DNA of 64,000 nt from Arcicella aquatica. Its GTDB lineage: Bacteria; Bacteroidota; Bacteroidia; Cytophagales; Spirosomataceae. The stretch spans positions 1 through 64,000 of the forward strand of contig NZ_JAYFUL010000025.1 in assembly GCF_034928825.1 (NCBI RefSeq), written 5' to 3'. The number at the start of each line of letters is the position of its first letter. Within the stretch, counting starts at the first letter, position 1. Shown piece by piece: positions 33,933 through 41,935 of this stretch. Under the pieces are notes generated by a model. That model was given only the letters and a program-made list of their open reading frames with translations. It was not told the DNA's origin and did no database searches. A program made the translations under genes and the position numbers.

Positions 33933-34367
33933 TTACTGAAAGTAACGTTTATAAATCGGTTTTCTATATAAAAATTGAAGGTATAACAATGGATATACCA
34001 AGTAATCAGTCAATAAATAAGGGGTATTAAAGTCGATATTATCCGTGATGACCGTACCTGTTTGCTGGCTTTCTAACCTATGTTCATGGTGCCAATATTT
34101 CAAGAAGAAAGGGAGTATAGTACCTTGGTCGATAAAATAAATGCTGTGTTCGCTATTCTTTTGTTCGATGATATTTGAAATCCAATCTTGTTTAAAGAAA
34201 ATAAAGTTCAATACCAGATGAACAACATCTCCTTTCATGCAGCCGTCAAATTGTTTGATAACGACAGGAGGAAAAGGAGGGGCGAGTGCTTTGAATAATG
34301 TTAAATCAAAGCCTTCCCATACACTGAGAAGGTCTTGATTTACGGTTGTCTTAATCTGTATCTTCAT
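33933..34367 (-). CDS. SRPBCC-type ligand-binding protein
   Basis: This 144-residue protein looks like the group of small START-fold proteins with a cell-division-inhibitor-like SRPBCC domain. It opens KIQIKTTVNQDLLSVWEGFD and has FPPVVIKQFDGCMKGDVVHL and a C-terminal helix with YPLLYLQFLYRKPIYKRYF. No catalytic residues can be assigned. It starts 6 bp after the dps stop codon, so the two are cotranscribed; a stress-related role is possible from that link only. Confidence 0.72.
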   Translation of the reverse strand: MKIQIKTTVNQDLLSVWEGFDLTLFKALAPPFPPVVIKQFDGCMKGDVVHLVLNFIFFKQDWISNIIEQKNSEHSIYFIDQGTILPFFLKYWHHEHRLESQQTGTVITDNIDFNTPYLLTDYLVYPLLYLQFLYRKPIYKRYFQ

Positions 34368-34373
34368 GGAGCG

Positions 34374-34847
34374 TTAGCTTAAGTAAGCTCTGATTTTCCA
34401 TGCTATCTTTTCGTGTTCAGCCATAAGCCCCGTCAAGAAATCACTGGTTGCTGCATCTCCCAACTCATCGGCAGTAGTTTTGATATCCTGTCTTAATACC
34501 CTAATAATCGTTTCGTGGTCGCTCAGTAGCTCTTGTAACATTTCCAAAGCAGCACTTTGTTGATGTTTGGTTTCTAATAATCTAGTTACAGCCAGAAACT
34601 CGTGCAAAGAAGCCAACGGAAAATGTCCTAGTGTACGAATACGTTCAGCAATTGCATCAATCTGCTCGTCAACGAAACCATACAAATCCTCAAAAAAAGT
34701 ATGATATTCAATAAAATTGGGGCCAGTTACATTCCAATGATAATTTCTGGTTTTGGTATAGAGCACATATTCGTCAGCCAATAATGTATTCAGAAGTGTT
34801 GAGGTTTTCAGTAAACTCTCAATAGAAATGCCAATGTTTGGAGTCAT
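34374..34847 (-). CDS. dps: Dps-family DNA-protection/ferritin protein
   Basis: Dps forms a hollow 12-mer that oxidises and stores iron and can shield DNA during starvation and peroxide stress. The 157-residue protein has the four-helix bundle. The intersubunit ferroxidase motif is seen as YHWNVTGPNFIEYHTFFEDLYGFVDEQIDAIAERI, with His in HWNV, the second His in EYHTFFEDLY and acidic DEQIDAIAE. It lacks a Lys-rich N-terminal tail, so DNA binding is uncertain. It heads a two-gene operon with an SRPBCC protein. A MITE-like repeat lies 15 bp upstream of the start and may hold or displace the promoter. Confidence 0.95.
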   Translation of the reverse strand: MTPNIGISIESLLKTSTLLNTLLADEYVLYTKTRNYHWNVTGPNFIEYHTFFEDLYGFVDEQIDAIAERIRTLGHFPLASLHEFLAVTRLLETKHQQSAALEMLQELLSDHETIIRVLRQDIKTTADELGDAATSDFLTGLMAEHEKIAWKIRAYLS

Positions 34848-34862
34848 AAATTTATTTTTTAT

Positions 34863-35024
34863 TGAAGCTGTTTAAACTTTCCGTTTCTAAGGTGAAAGTA
34901 TTGTATTTTTGGATTGATTTTTTCAAAATTTGGGAAGCATAGCATCGCTACGTTGAGTAAATTTTGGAACAAGCTATTCTAAAAGACTTAGTTTAACCCG
35001 AAAGGGAAAGTTTAAACAGCTTCA
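34863..35024. mobile_element. MITE-like element, long form
   Basis: A 162-bp element with 25-bp terminal inverted repeats (34863-34887 and 35000-35024, one mismatch; TGAAGCTGTTTAAACTTTCC). It has no ORF. Both ends and the adjoining inner parts match 41126-41211, which lacks about 76 bp of the middle. No transposase is in the window, so it would need one in trans. Confidence 0.7.
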
Positions 35025-35039
35025 TTGATAACATTCTAA

Positions 35040-35390
35040 TCAGCTAATATTATAAGACGCTTTTGACGTAAATATATGGATAATAGCTGCTATAATAGCT
35101 TTTCCTATATTGATAAAAGCACTTGTAATAAATTCAACCGTTGTTTTAACGCCATTTGCCAACCATTGAATCAATGATTTTGTAAAATGGTTATTATCAT
35201 CTGTTTTTTCAGGCTCTTTCTTTAAAAGAGTGGCTGTTTGTATAACGTCAAATTGTTGATTATTGTTTCTAAGAGTATCTTGTCTAATACGGTGTTTGGT
35301 ATGCATTACCGTAGAATATTCAATCAAACCAAAACCTGATGCTTTGGAAAAAGCAAAGAAGGTAAGTATTAAGATAAATAGCGTTTTCAT
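35040..35390 (-). CDS. Small exported hypothetical protein
   Basis: The family is not recognised. From ATG 35390 the protein has 116 residues: an N-terminal signal-like segment MKTLFILILTFFAFSKASG, a polar middle, and a C-terminal amphipathic or membrane-associated stretch (about 85-105, with FINIGKAIIAAIIHIF). An extension to 35435 adds a hydrophobic stretch without support. It is alone between the MITE-like element and csaA. Confidence 0.5.
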   Translation of the reverse strand: MKTLFILILTFFAFSKASGFGLIEYSTVMHTKHRIRQDTLRNNNQQFDVIQTATLLKKEPEKTDDNNHFTKSLIQWLANGVKTTVEFITSAFINIGKAIIAAIIHIFTSKASYNIS

Positions 35391-35578
35391 TTTTTCAGTT
35401 GAGGTCAAAATAACAATACAAATTAATATAAGCAATTACAATTAGTATGTAAAATTAACTATAATTATTGGAATAGTCTCCATAGATAAAACTATTTCAA
35501 TAGTAAACATTTATTTTATAAACGATTGAAAACAAAGCTCATAGCGGTATATAAATACGGTTAGGGCTTCAATGTTAT

Positions 35579-35926
35579 TTATGCCAATCTCGTGCCATTC
35601 GGCACATTTCTTTCTACTGCTGCTAATACTACTTCGCCGTCTGGCAAAATAAAGCCCGTTACCAATACTTCTGAGATAAAATTGGCTACTTGTCTAGGAG
35701 GAAAGTTTGTTACACAAATGACCTGTTTACCTACTAATTCTTCTTTGGTATATAATTTAGTAAGTTGTGCTGATGATTTTTTGATACCAACCTCTGATCC
35801 TAAATCTATCAGTAGTTGGTAGGCAGGTTTTTTGGCTTTGGGAAAATCGTTGGCTTCTAGAATAGTTCCTACTTGAAGCTTTACTTTCTCAAAATCTTCC
35901 CATGAAATACTCTCAGTGTTTAACAT
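35579..35926 (-). CDS. csaA: CsaA-like tRNA-binding domain protein
   Basis: This 115-residue protein is an OB-fold tRNA-binding domain like CsaA, proposed to act as a chaperone or tRNA binder. It shows the full domain: SWEDFEKVKLQVGTILEA, the AKKPAYQLLIDLGSEVGIKKSSAQL core and VICVTNFPPRQVANFISEVLVTGF. The length equals that of CsaA, so it is not a fragment of methionyl-tRNA synthetase. It is cytoplasmic and monocistronic. Confidence 0.9.
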   Translation of the reverse strand: MLNTESISWEDFEKVKLQVGTILEANDFPKAKKPAYQLLIDLGSEVGIKKSSAQLTKLYTKEELVGKQVICVTNFPPRQVANFISEVLVTGFILPDGEVVLAAVERNVPNGTRLA

Positions 35927-36103
35927 AAGGTAATAATAATTAGTGAAATTATTTTTGTAAAACAGGTATTTTTACGCTAAAATCTTCTATAAAAACTCGC
36001 TTACTTTGTAACAGTAAATCGTACTTGAAACAAGGAAAAATTTACGACAGCCTAAGTATTTCAAAATATTATTATTAAAAGAGTTTGAATAGCGATTTAA
36101 TTT

Positions 36104-36334
36104 ATGACAGAGTATGCACCTTTTCAATTAACTAGTGAATCTGGTGAGGTATTTAATCCAAACGATGTTGCGTTTGTAATGTATTCTCAAGTGCTAAATT
36201 TACTTTTTGTAAAATTAAATAGTAGTAATGCCCGGGAATCTATACAAATAGGAGTACCTAAAAGAAAGAAAAACCTTCTACAAAATTGGCTTGATTACCA
36301 TAAAATATACTATCCGCCTGAGGATTTCCTATAA
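36104..36334 (+). CDS. Small hypothetical protein
   Basis: A 76-residue protein with no signal or membrane segment that I do not recognise. It reads as a plausible folded domain: TSESGEVFNPNDVAFVMY, then strands, and a C-terminal NWLDYHKIYYPPEDF. A terminator-like hairpin follows. The gene-like codon pattern and distinct start favour a real gene, but the evidence is thin. Confidence 0.5.
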   Translation: MTEYAPFQLTSESGEVFNPNDVAFVMYSQVLNLLFVKLNSSNARESIQIGVPKRKKNLLQNWLDYHKIYYPPEDFL

Positions 36335-36427
36335 ACAAAATTACAATACCTATTATATAATTAATATAGCTAACCCGTGCAAATTTTAGTTCTTATACAC
36401 AAAATTCCCTCTTAACCTTATCGTTAC

Positions 36428-36468
36428 GTGGTACTATGTTTCGTAAGAAAATGGTACCACTTTTATTT
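36428..36468. terminator. Bidirectional hairpin terminator
   Basis: GTGGTACTAT-type arm (36428-36437) and ATGGTACCAC (36451-36460) pair with one mismatch, followed by TTTTATTTTT on the plus strand. It separates the small plus-strand gene from the convergent VOC gene. Confidence 0.6.
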
Positions 36469-36852
36469 TTCATAGAATTCAATCGGTAAGCCATCTGGGT
36501 CACTGATAAAAAAGAAGCTCTTCCCTGTAAATTCATCCACTCTGATACTCTCACACGCTACTTTACATCCTGTTAAATAATCGTGTGTTTCCTGAATATC
36601 ATTTACCTCAAATGCTAAATGTCTTAATCCACAAGCCTCAGGTCGTGATGGGCGAGCAGGAGGATTCGGGAATGAAAATAGCTCTATTTGATAAACTCCA
36701 TTTACTGATAAATCTAATTTATAGGATTCCCTTTCAGCCCTAAACACTTCATTCTCGATATTAAATCCAAGTATTTCAGTATAGAATTTTTTAGAAGTAG
36801 GATAATCCGAGCAAATAATAGCGATGTGATGAATTTTATTGATAGCTAGCAT
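36463..36852 (-). CDS. VOC-family protein, YaeR/GloA2-like
   Basis: This 129-residue cytoplasmic protein starts at ATG 36852; a reading to 36903 adds an unsupported leader. It is a single VOC module: INKIHHIAIICSDYPTSKKFYTEILGF, a central IELFSFPNPPARPSRPEACGLRHLAFEV and ISDPDGLPIEFYE. The PPARPSRPEACGLRHLAF block is characteristic of the YaeR group as I recall it. Metal-ligand His and Glu positions are kept. The reaction is unknown. Confidence 0.88.
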   Translation of the reverse strand: MLAINKIHHIAIICSDYPTSKKFYTEILGFNIENEVFRAERESYKLDLSVNGVYQIELFSFPNPPARPSRPEACGLRHLAFEVNDIQETHDYLTGCKVACESIRVDEFTGKSFFFISDPDGLPIEFYEK

Positions 36853-36936
36853 AATCTTCTTTTTTATTTTCACAAAGGTATTGATTGCTACAACATTCTT
36901 CAAGAATAAAAGGCATATTATTGAATAGTAATTTGG

Positions 36937-36973
36937 ATAATAGGAAAGCTTATTTCAACAGCTTTCCTATTAT
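36937..36973 (-). terminator. Hairpin after the DinB gene
   Basis: ATAATAGGAAAGCT and AGCTTTCCTATTAT form a perfect 14-bp stem with a 9-nt loop. It lies 12 bp past the minus-strand DinB stop codon. The T-run is weak. Confidence 0.65.
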
Positions 36974-36984
36974 GCTCACTTTAC

Positions 36985-37485
36985 CTAATACAAGCCCATT
37001 TCATCAGCACTTGGTCCATAACACCCTGGAATAGGAATATCTAGTAAGCGCAAGAAAACACCCAACTGAGCTCTGTGGTGTACAATTTGGCAATATGCGT
37101 GGCGGATAGTTTCGCTTTTGGGCGTTGTGCTATAAATAGTATCGCCATTTCTTAAAGTCCAGCTTTCTTCTAATTGGTCCTCGGTAGCTGCCAATAAATG
37201 AGTTTTAGCATCTTCTAAATTTTTTTCAAGTAAATTTAATAGATCGGCTGTCGTATTAATTGTGGCAGGTTGATAATCGCCCACGCCAAAATCTAATTCA
37301 CTCGTTGTTAATGCCAATCCCACCCACGATGGCAACTCCGCAATATGCGTTGCCAACCTTAGCACAGTCATACTTTTAGGGTGAGGTTGCCAGTTGAATT
37401 TATCTGCTGGAACAATCGATAACATTTTACGAGTACTAACCGCTTCTTGGTCCAACTCCTTTAAGAACATTGCAATCATCGTCAT
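36985..37485 (-). CDS. DinB-family protein
   Basis: This 166-residue four-helix protein starts at ATG 37485. It carries the three-His metal site expected of DinB/YfiT proteins: HIAELPSW (about residue 52) and HHRAQLGVFLR (about 136-146). The closing PGCYGPSADEM is typical of the subgroup. Family members include metal-dependent thiol transferases, but most are uncharacterised. A WYL regulator gene lies upstream in the same direction, a common pairing that suggests regulation by it. Confidence 0.9.
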   Translation of the reverse strand: MTMIAMFLKELDQEAVSTRKMLSIVPADKFNWQPHPKSMTVLRLATHIAELPSWVGLALTTSELDFGVGDYQPATINTTADLLNLLEKNLEDAKTHLLAATEDQLEESWTLRNGDTIYSTTPKSETIRHAYCQIVHHRAQLGVFLRLLDIPIPGCYGPSADEMGLY

Positions 37486-37573
37486 TTTGTTAGTTTTTTT
37501 GGTTGATGATGCAAAGAAACAGTCCCTCACTGACAACCCTATGTCAGTACTTTTTGAAGAAGCATAAATAAAA

Positions 37574-38266
37574 TTAATAATTTACAGGAAGCAGTTTCAT
37601 GTAGTCTGATAGAGGTATATGGTCATTTTTTTGAAAGGGCATTTGGGTATCTTTTACAACAATAATTCTAGAAACTCTGAAATCTCGATAGTCGTTTCTT
37701 TTATGACACCAAGCAATCAAATGCCAGTTGAAAGCATAGAAAATTAGCCCTATAGGTTCAGCCCTACGACTACTGATTTCATCAGTGTTATTCTTGTAGT
37801 CAAATTCGATGATGGTTTTTGCAGAAATAGCTTGTTGTAATGTTGATAAGTATTCATAATTGTGCTGTTCTCTATTTGGTGGAACTTGGATTTTGATAGT
37901 ATCTGAAAGTGAATCTATTTTATCTTTTTGGGCATTAGGCAACACAGCCTTTACTTTATTCAAAGCATTGGTATAATGTTTTTGTATTGATTTATCAGTA
38001 AAACGATATACGATAGATTCCATTATTAAAAGTGCATTGGCTTCATCACTCGTGAGAGAAATAGGAGGGAGGAAGAATCCCTGAACGATGAAATATCCTT
38101 TGTTTTGTTCAAAACCCAAAGGTATTCCTGATTCATTCAAGGCTTTTAAATCTCTGTAAACCGTGCGAATACTAATGCTGAATTTTTCTGCAATTTTTTC
38201 GGCAGGAGTATATTTTTTGGATTGAAGCAAAGTAAATATGCCAAATAGTCTATCAATGCGATTCAT
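37574..38266 (-). CDS. YafY-type HTH/WYL transcriptional regulator
   Basis: This 230-residue regulator has an N-terminal DeoR-like winged helix (RLFGIFTLLQSKKYTPAEKIAEKFSISIRTVYRDL, about residues 6-40) and a C-terminal WYL domain (about 135-230, with FYAFNWHLIAWCHKRNDYRDFRVSRI). WYL domains bind nucleic acid or small ligands. The DinB gene lies 88 bp downstream and is the most likely target with autoregulation. The gap 38267-38608 upstream holds the promoter of the next divergent gene and no ORF. Confidence 0.9.
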   Translation of the reverse strand: MNRIDRLFGIFTLLQSKKYTPAEKIAEKFSISIRTVYRDLKALNESGIPLGFEQNKGYFIVQGFFLPPISLTSDEANALLIMESIVYRFTDKSIQKHYTNALNKVKAVLPNAQKDKIDSLSDTIKIQVPPNREQHNYEYLSTLQQAISAKTIIEFDYKNNTDEISSRRAEPIGLIFYAFNWHLIAWCHKRNDYRDFRVSRIIVVKDTQMPFQKNDHIPLSDYMKLLPVNY

Positions 38267-38408
38267 AAATATTAAGGTCAGATAAAAATATAAAAATCGA
38301 AAATATTAACGGGAAATAACGCTAGAATAAATAAAAAAATAATAGTCATCAGTAAAATGTTAAAAAAAATAATTCTTGATTAATCTTACATTTTTTTCGA
38401 TTATACAA

Positions 38409-38439
38409 TTGTTTAAGCGTTCGTGATTTTGTAACTTTG
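38409..38439 (+). promoter_or_regulatory. Bacteroidota-type promoter for the 7TM-AraC gene
   Basis: TTG at 38409-38411, a 20-bp spacer and TAACTTTG at 38432-38439 match the TTG-N19-21-TAnnTTTG consensus. The leader would be about 160 nt. Confidence 0.6.
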
Positions 38440-38608
38440 TTTTAAATAACACACTGAAATACATTTAATAATATTTTTGATTAATTAGCTTTAAAAAACC
38501 TTGTTTATTAACATATGTTAATACTTGTATTTTTTTAGAGGCTCATTAAATGAGATAATTAATCATAATATTATTAAATAAATTTGCACTAAGTAAGTAG
38601 AACAATAA

Positions 38609-40282
38609 ATGTTGATTTCTCGAATTTATACAGGAATGGTTTTCTGTTTAATATGTTTTGTATTGTGTAAGCATAACACTTTCGCAAACAAGACAATTAA
38701 TCTGACAAACCTTTCTTCTCCATATAATATATCTTCTTCGCTTGAATATTTCGAAACGAGTAATTCAAAACTTTGCTTTCGTGATATTCAAAGTAAACAC
38801 TTTACTCCTTATTTAAAAAAAAATATTAGTGTTGGTTTTTCAGACGCTACGCAATGGTTTAAAATAAACTTGGTTTCAGCAAAAACATCTAATTGGGTAT
38901 TTGAATGTGGTAATCCGGTGATTGAATATATTGATGTTTATATTCCACAGCAAAATAAGCAATATAAGGTATTCAAAGGGGGCAGTTTTGTAGCCAAAGA
39001 TAAAAGAAGCTATACTTCATCTTATCCCATTATTCATTTTAATTTATTGGCAAATCAACCCAAAACAATATTTATTAAAACGAAAAGCCAAAGAGCCTTT
39101 TATGCACCATTCCTGATAATGCCCGAAGCTATTCATGAAGTGAAAAGATATTCAGATGAACGTAAAGTATGGATTTTGGATGGTGTTCAACTATTAGAAA
39201 ATTTCCTTATCTCTATCATAGCTTTCTTTTTATTGAAAACCAATACCTATAAGATTTTCGCTATTTATTCACTTTGTATTTTATTTACCGTATCTGCCTA
39301 TCATGAATCAATCGGAGATTGCTTTACCAACAACCCAAACCAATCTTCTCATATTGATGCTTTCCCTTATCGCCTTTTATCTATTTTCGAAATTATATTA
39401 ACATTCAGTTTTTTACCTATAGCGACCTTGTATCCCAAATGGGTAAAATGGTTTTTGTATTTATCTATTGTTTCCACTTGTGTATTGACCCTAGCCATAT
39501 ACTTTGATTATAACTGGAGGTGGATAAAAATGAATGTAGTGAATACCCTGATTGCTAATATCTTTATTATTCTACTTTTTGCTTACGCATATTACAAAAA
39601 GGTAAAACTAGAATGGTACTTTGTGTTTTCATTTATCTTTAGTTTTACAGGCTTTATTTTCTTTCAACTCAGGCTTTTGCAAATCATAGATTATACATTT
39701 ATTAATAACCTTGTATTTTTCACAGACCCTATCAAAATCACTTTTTTTGTTTTGCTAATCTGTAAAATCTACCTGAGGTCTCAGCAATCAGAAGTTTCCC
39801 CAGCGATTATGTTGGAATATCAGCCAGAATATCACAACATACCGCTCAACAATAATGACCATCATCCTCCTTCACCGATTACCTCTTTCACCGACCTAAA
39901 TTTTGAAATAGAGAAATTCTCTGTACCCATACAACAAGAACAGCATATTAATCAACAAGACGAAGTTTTTCTGCAAAGGATAGAGCAAATTATTGAGGCT
40001 CATCTGTCAGATAGTGCTTTCAATATTACAGACTTAGCCGATGAACTTAACCTAAGTACTGTGCAATTAAGAAGAAAATTAAAAACTTTAACGAACCAAA
40101 CCACCGTTGAATACATCAGAAACTACCGCTTAAAAAAAGCTGCTGAGCTACTGAAAAACCGCAACGGAAATGTCTCCGACGTAGCATTTCAGGTAGGTTT
40201 TGAAAGTCTTTCATATTTTACAAAAGTATTTCAGGAATCTTTCGGTAAATCGCCATCCGAATGGTCCAAAAGTTTTAAATAG
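38609..40282 (+). CDS. 7TM receptor with extracellular DISM domain fused to AraC-type regulator
   Basis: This 557-residue protein appears to join sensing and DNA binding. A signal peptide (about 1-26) is followed by an extracellular beta domain (about 30-180) like 7TMR-DISMED2, with DATQWFKINL and IIHFNLLANQPKTIFIKTKS. About seven membrane helices follow (190-390). A cytoplasmic linker leads to a C-terminal AraC/XylS domain (about 455-555), recognised by ITDLADELNLSTVQLRRKL and VSDVAFQVGFESLSYFTKVF. It would bind DNA from the membrane. Targets are not evident; the LytTR gene 138 bp downstream is one candidate. The start ATG gives a good signal peptide. Confidence 0.85.
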   Translation: MLISRIYTGMVFCLICFVLCKHNTFANKTINLTNLSSPYNISSSLEYFETSNSKLCFRDIQSKHFTPYLKKNISVGFSDATQWFKINLVSAKTSNWVFECGNPVIEYIDVYIPQQNKQYKVFKGGSFVAKDKRSYTSSYPIIHFNLLANQPKTIFIKTKSQRAFYAPFLIMPEAIHEVKRYSDERKVWILDGVQLLENFLISIIAFFLLKTNTYKIFAIYSLCILFTVSAYHESIGDCFTNNPNQSSHIDAFPYRLLSIFEIILTFSFLPIATLYPKWVKWFLYLSIVSTCVLTLAIYFDYNWRWIKMNVVNTLIANIFIILLFAYAYYKKVKLEWYFVFSFIFSFTGFIFFQLRLLQIIDYTFINNLVFFTDPIKITFFVLLICKIYLRSQQSEVSPAIMLEYQPEYHNIPLNNNDHHPPSPITSFTDLNFEIEKFSVPIQQEQHINQQDEVFLQRIEQIIEAHLSDSAFNITDLADELNLSTVQLRRKLKTLTNQTTVEYIRNYRLKKAAELLKNRNGNVSDVAFQVGFESLSYFTKVFQESFGKSPSEWSKSFK

Positions 40283-40420
40283 TATTTTTTTTAGTTAAAA
40301 ATACCTCTTTAATAGTACTTTTTTGTGTTTTTTGTCATAAATGAACAAATTTTTGTCGATTTCAAGTTAACGTTTTCAATATCTAAATTGCAATTTTGTA
40401 GTAGTAATAATTATATAATT

Positions 40421-40783
40421 ATGAAAAATTTATACCTTACTAAAAGTAGTCAAATTGCTCTGAAAGAAATTCTATATTTAAAGAGTGATGAAAATTATAC
40501 CGCCATTTATACCACCAATCAAGAGCGTTTGATGGTAGCTCGCACACTAAGAGTAATGCAAGAAAGAATAGAAGACACTCAGTCTTTTATCAGAATCAAC
40601 AACAATCATGTTGTTAATATTTCTTTTATGAATGGTTGGCGGAAAGAAGACAAAAAGCTTGTTATCATTCTTGAAGATGGGCAAGAATTTGTAGTATCCA
40701 GAAGAAGAATCAGCGACTTTAGAGAGGCCATAAGAAAATCTCCTAAAGCGATTTTATTGAAGAATAATAAAATGAATTCCTAA
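40421..40783 (+). CDS. Stand-alone LytTR DNA-binding protein
   Basis: This 120-residue protein starts at ATG 40421; an earlier in-frame start at 40325 would add 32 AT-rich codons without domain support. It is essentially one LytTR domain: ALKEILYLKSDENYTAIYTTN, then ARTLRVMQERIEDTQSFIRINNNHVVNISFM and VVSRRRISDFREAI. No receiver domain is attached, so its activity is not set by phosphorylation of itself. The membrane AraC receptor lies just upstream in the same direction. A clear terminator follows. Confidence 0.9.
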   Translation: MKNLYLTKSSQIALKEILYLKSDENYTAIYTTNQERLMVARTLRVMQERIEDTQSFIRINNNHVVNISFMNGWRKEDKKLVIILEDGQEFVVSRRRISDFREAIRKSPKAILLKNNKMNS

Positions 40784-40843
40784 CAATTTTAACCACCCTA
40801 GTACCTAGCACACCTCAATAAGAACCATAGTTCATGGTTCAGG

Positions 40844-40882
40844 CCTGTCAATAAAGAACTTCTTTATTGGCAGGTTTTTTTT
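40844..40882 (+). terminator. Terminator after the LytTR gene
   Basis: A long stem (CCTGTCAATAAAGA with TCTTTATTGGCAGG, one mismatch) is followed by eight T. A second smaller hairpin (GAACCAT/ATGGTTC) precedes it at about 40822-40840. The gap 40784-41326 otherwise holds a MITE-like element and no gene. Confidence 0.9.
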
Positions 40883-41121
40883 GTTGCAAAACAAGTAATA
40901 GTTTTGAGGGATGAGTTTTCATTGCCAAAAATAGTTTTGTTATTACTAACAATTCGGATGTAAGCAATGTAGCAAAGGTGAAATATGAAATTTAACTTTT
41001 GGGTTTACATATTGTATTGCTTACTTACAAAGAATGTCTTTGTTGTGGTTAATACTAACAAAAGATGAATGAGCTATATCAGGATTTAAACCCACTACTC
41101 ACAATTCACAACAACTCTTAT

Positions 41122-41214
41122 TTATTGAAGCTATTTAAACTTTCCGTTTCTGAGGTGAAAGTATTCTAAAAGACTTAGTTTAACCCGAAAGGGAAAGTTT
41201 AAACAGCTTCAATA
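41122..41214. mobile_element. MITE-like element, short form
   Basis: This copy matches both ends of the element at 34863-35024 but lacks about 76 bp of its middle. In the long form that segment is bordered by a TATT direct repeat, as expected for a deletion between short repeats. The terminal repeats extend outward here to TTATTGAAGC/GCTTCAATAA. Confidence 0.7.
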
Positions 41215-41224
41215 ATAATCATAC

Positions 41225-41257
41225 AAAAAAAGCCCATTCTCTGGATGAGAAAGGGCT
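41225..41257 (-). terminator. Terminator of the second SusC/SusD operon
   Basis: AGCCCATTCTC (41231-41241) and GAGAAAGGGCT (41247-41257) pair with one mismatch. On the minus strand the stem is followed by seven T. It lies about 70 bp past the lipoprotein stop at 41327. Confidence 0.85.
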
Positions 41258-41326
41258 AGATTTGAGGGTTTTAATATTATTTTTGTTTTGTAATAACTTT
41301 TTTATGATTTCTACCGAAAAGCATCA

Positions 41327-41899
41327 TTATAGAACATTTACTCTGTAAAAAAATGGAGAACTATAAAAAGCTCCACCCGTAATGTTTGCTCCAGTGTTAG
41401 CAGCATTATAAGACTTGCCGTTAGTAAGTTTCATAGTTCCTGTAATTTCAAACCTATCACCCGCAGCGATATCACCTATAACAAGTTTAGATGCCGATAA
41501 AGCTTCTGCTCCTGTGACAGAGATTGTAGCTCTTGGATAGCCCGTTACAACATCTTTAGTAAATGCTGAAGCAAGTATCGTTTTAAGCGGGAGTATTGAA
41601 GTAGTTTTTGTGCCATTAGCCGCTGTAGCATCTACAAATTTTACAAACAATTCATAAGAGGCAAAGTCTGCTCCTTTGTTAGGTGTAACAGCCTCAGCTA
41701 CAATCTCCATCTTTGTGCCACTCATGTCTGAAACTTTGTAGTTGAACGTAGTTGAAGAAACAGGATATGGGCTTACTGTACGAATGTATCCACCAGTTTC
41801 AAGAGCATCTAAATCAATTGGTTCAACAATTTCGGTTTTACAAGCTAATACTATTAGCCCGTAAATCATTAAAATTGAATATTTAAAAACGTTTTTCAT
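41327..41899 (-). CDS. Lipoprotein of the second SusC/SusD operon
   Basis: This 190-residue protein has a lipoprotein signal ending LIVLAC (Cys about residue 20). The mature part is beta-rich and resembles the small accessory surface lipoproteins that follow SusC/SusD pairs, but I cannot place it in a named family such as SusE. It starts 36 bp after the SusD-like gene and ends at a terminator, so it is the third gene of the operon. It is probably a surface-exposed binding component, by position. Confidence 0.75.
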   Translation of the reverse strand: MKNVFKYSILMIYGLIVLACKTEIVEPIDLDALETGGYIRTVSPYPVSSTTFNYKVSDMSGTKMEIVAEAVTPNKGADFASYELFVKFVDATAANGTKTTSILPLKTILASAFTKDVVTGYPRATISVTGAEALSASKLVIGDIAAGDRFEITGTMKLTNGKSYNAANTGANITGGAFYSSPFFYRVNVL

Positions 41900-41935
41900 G
41901 ATATTTTAATTTTAAGGAAATTTAACTAGCTAATG

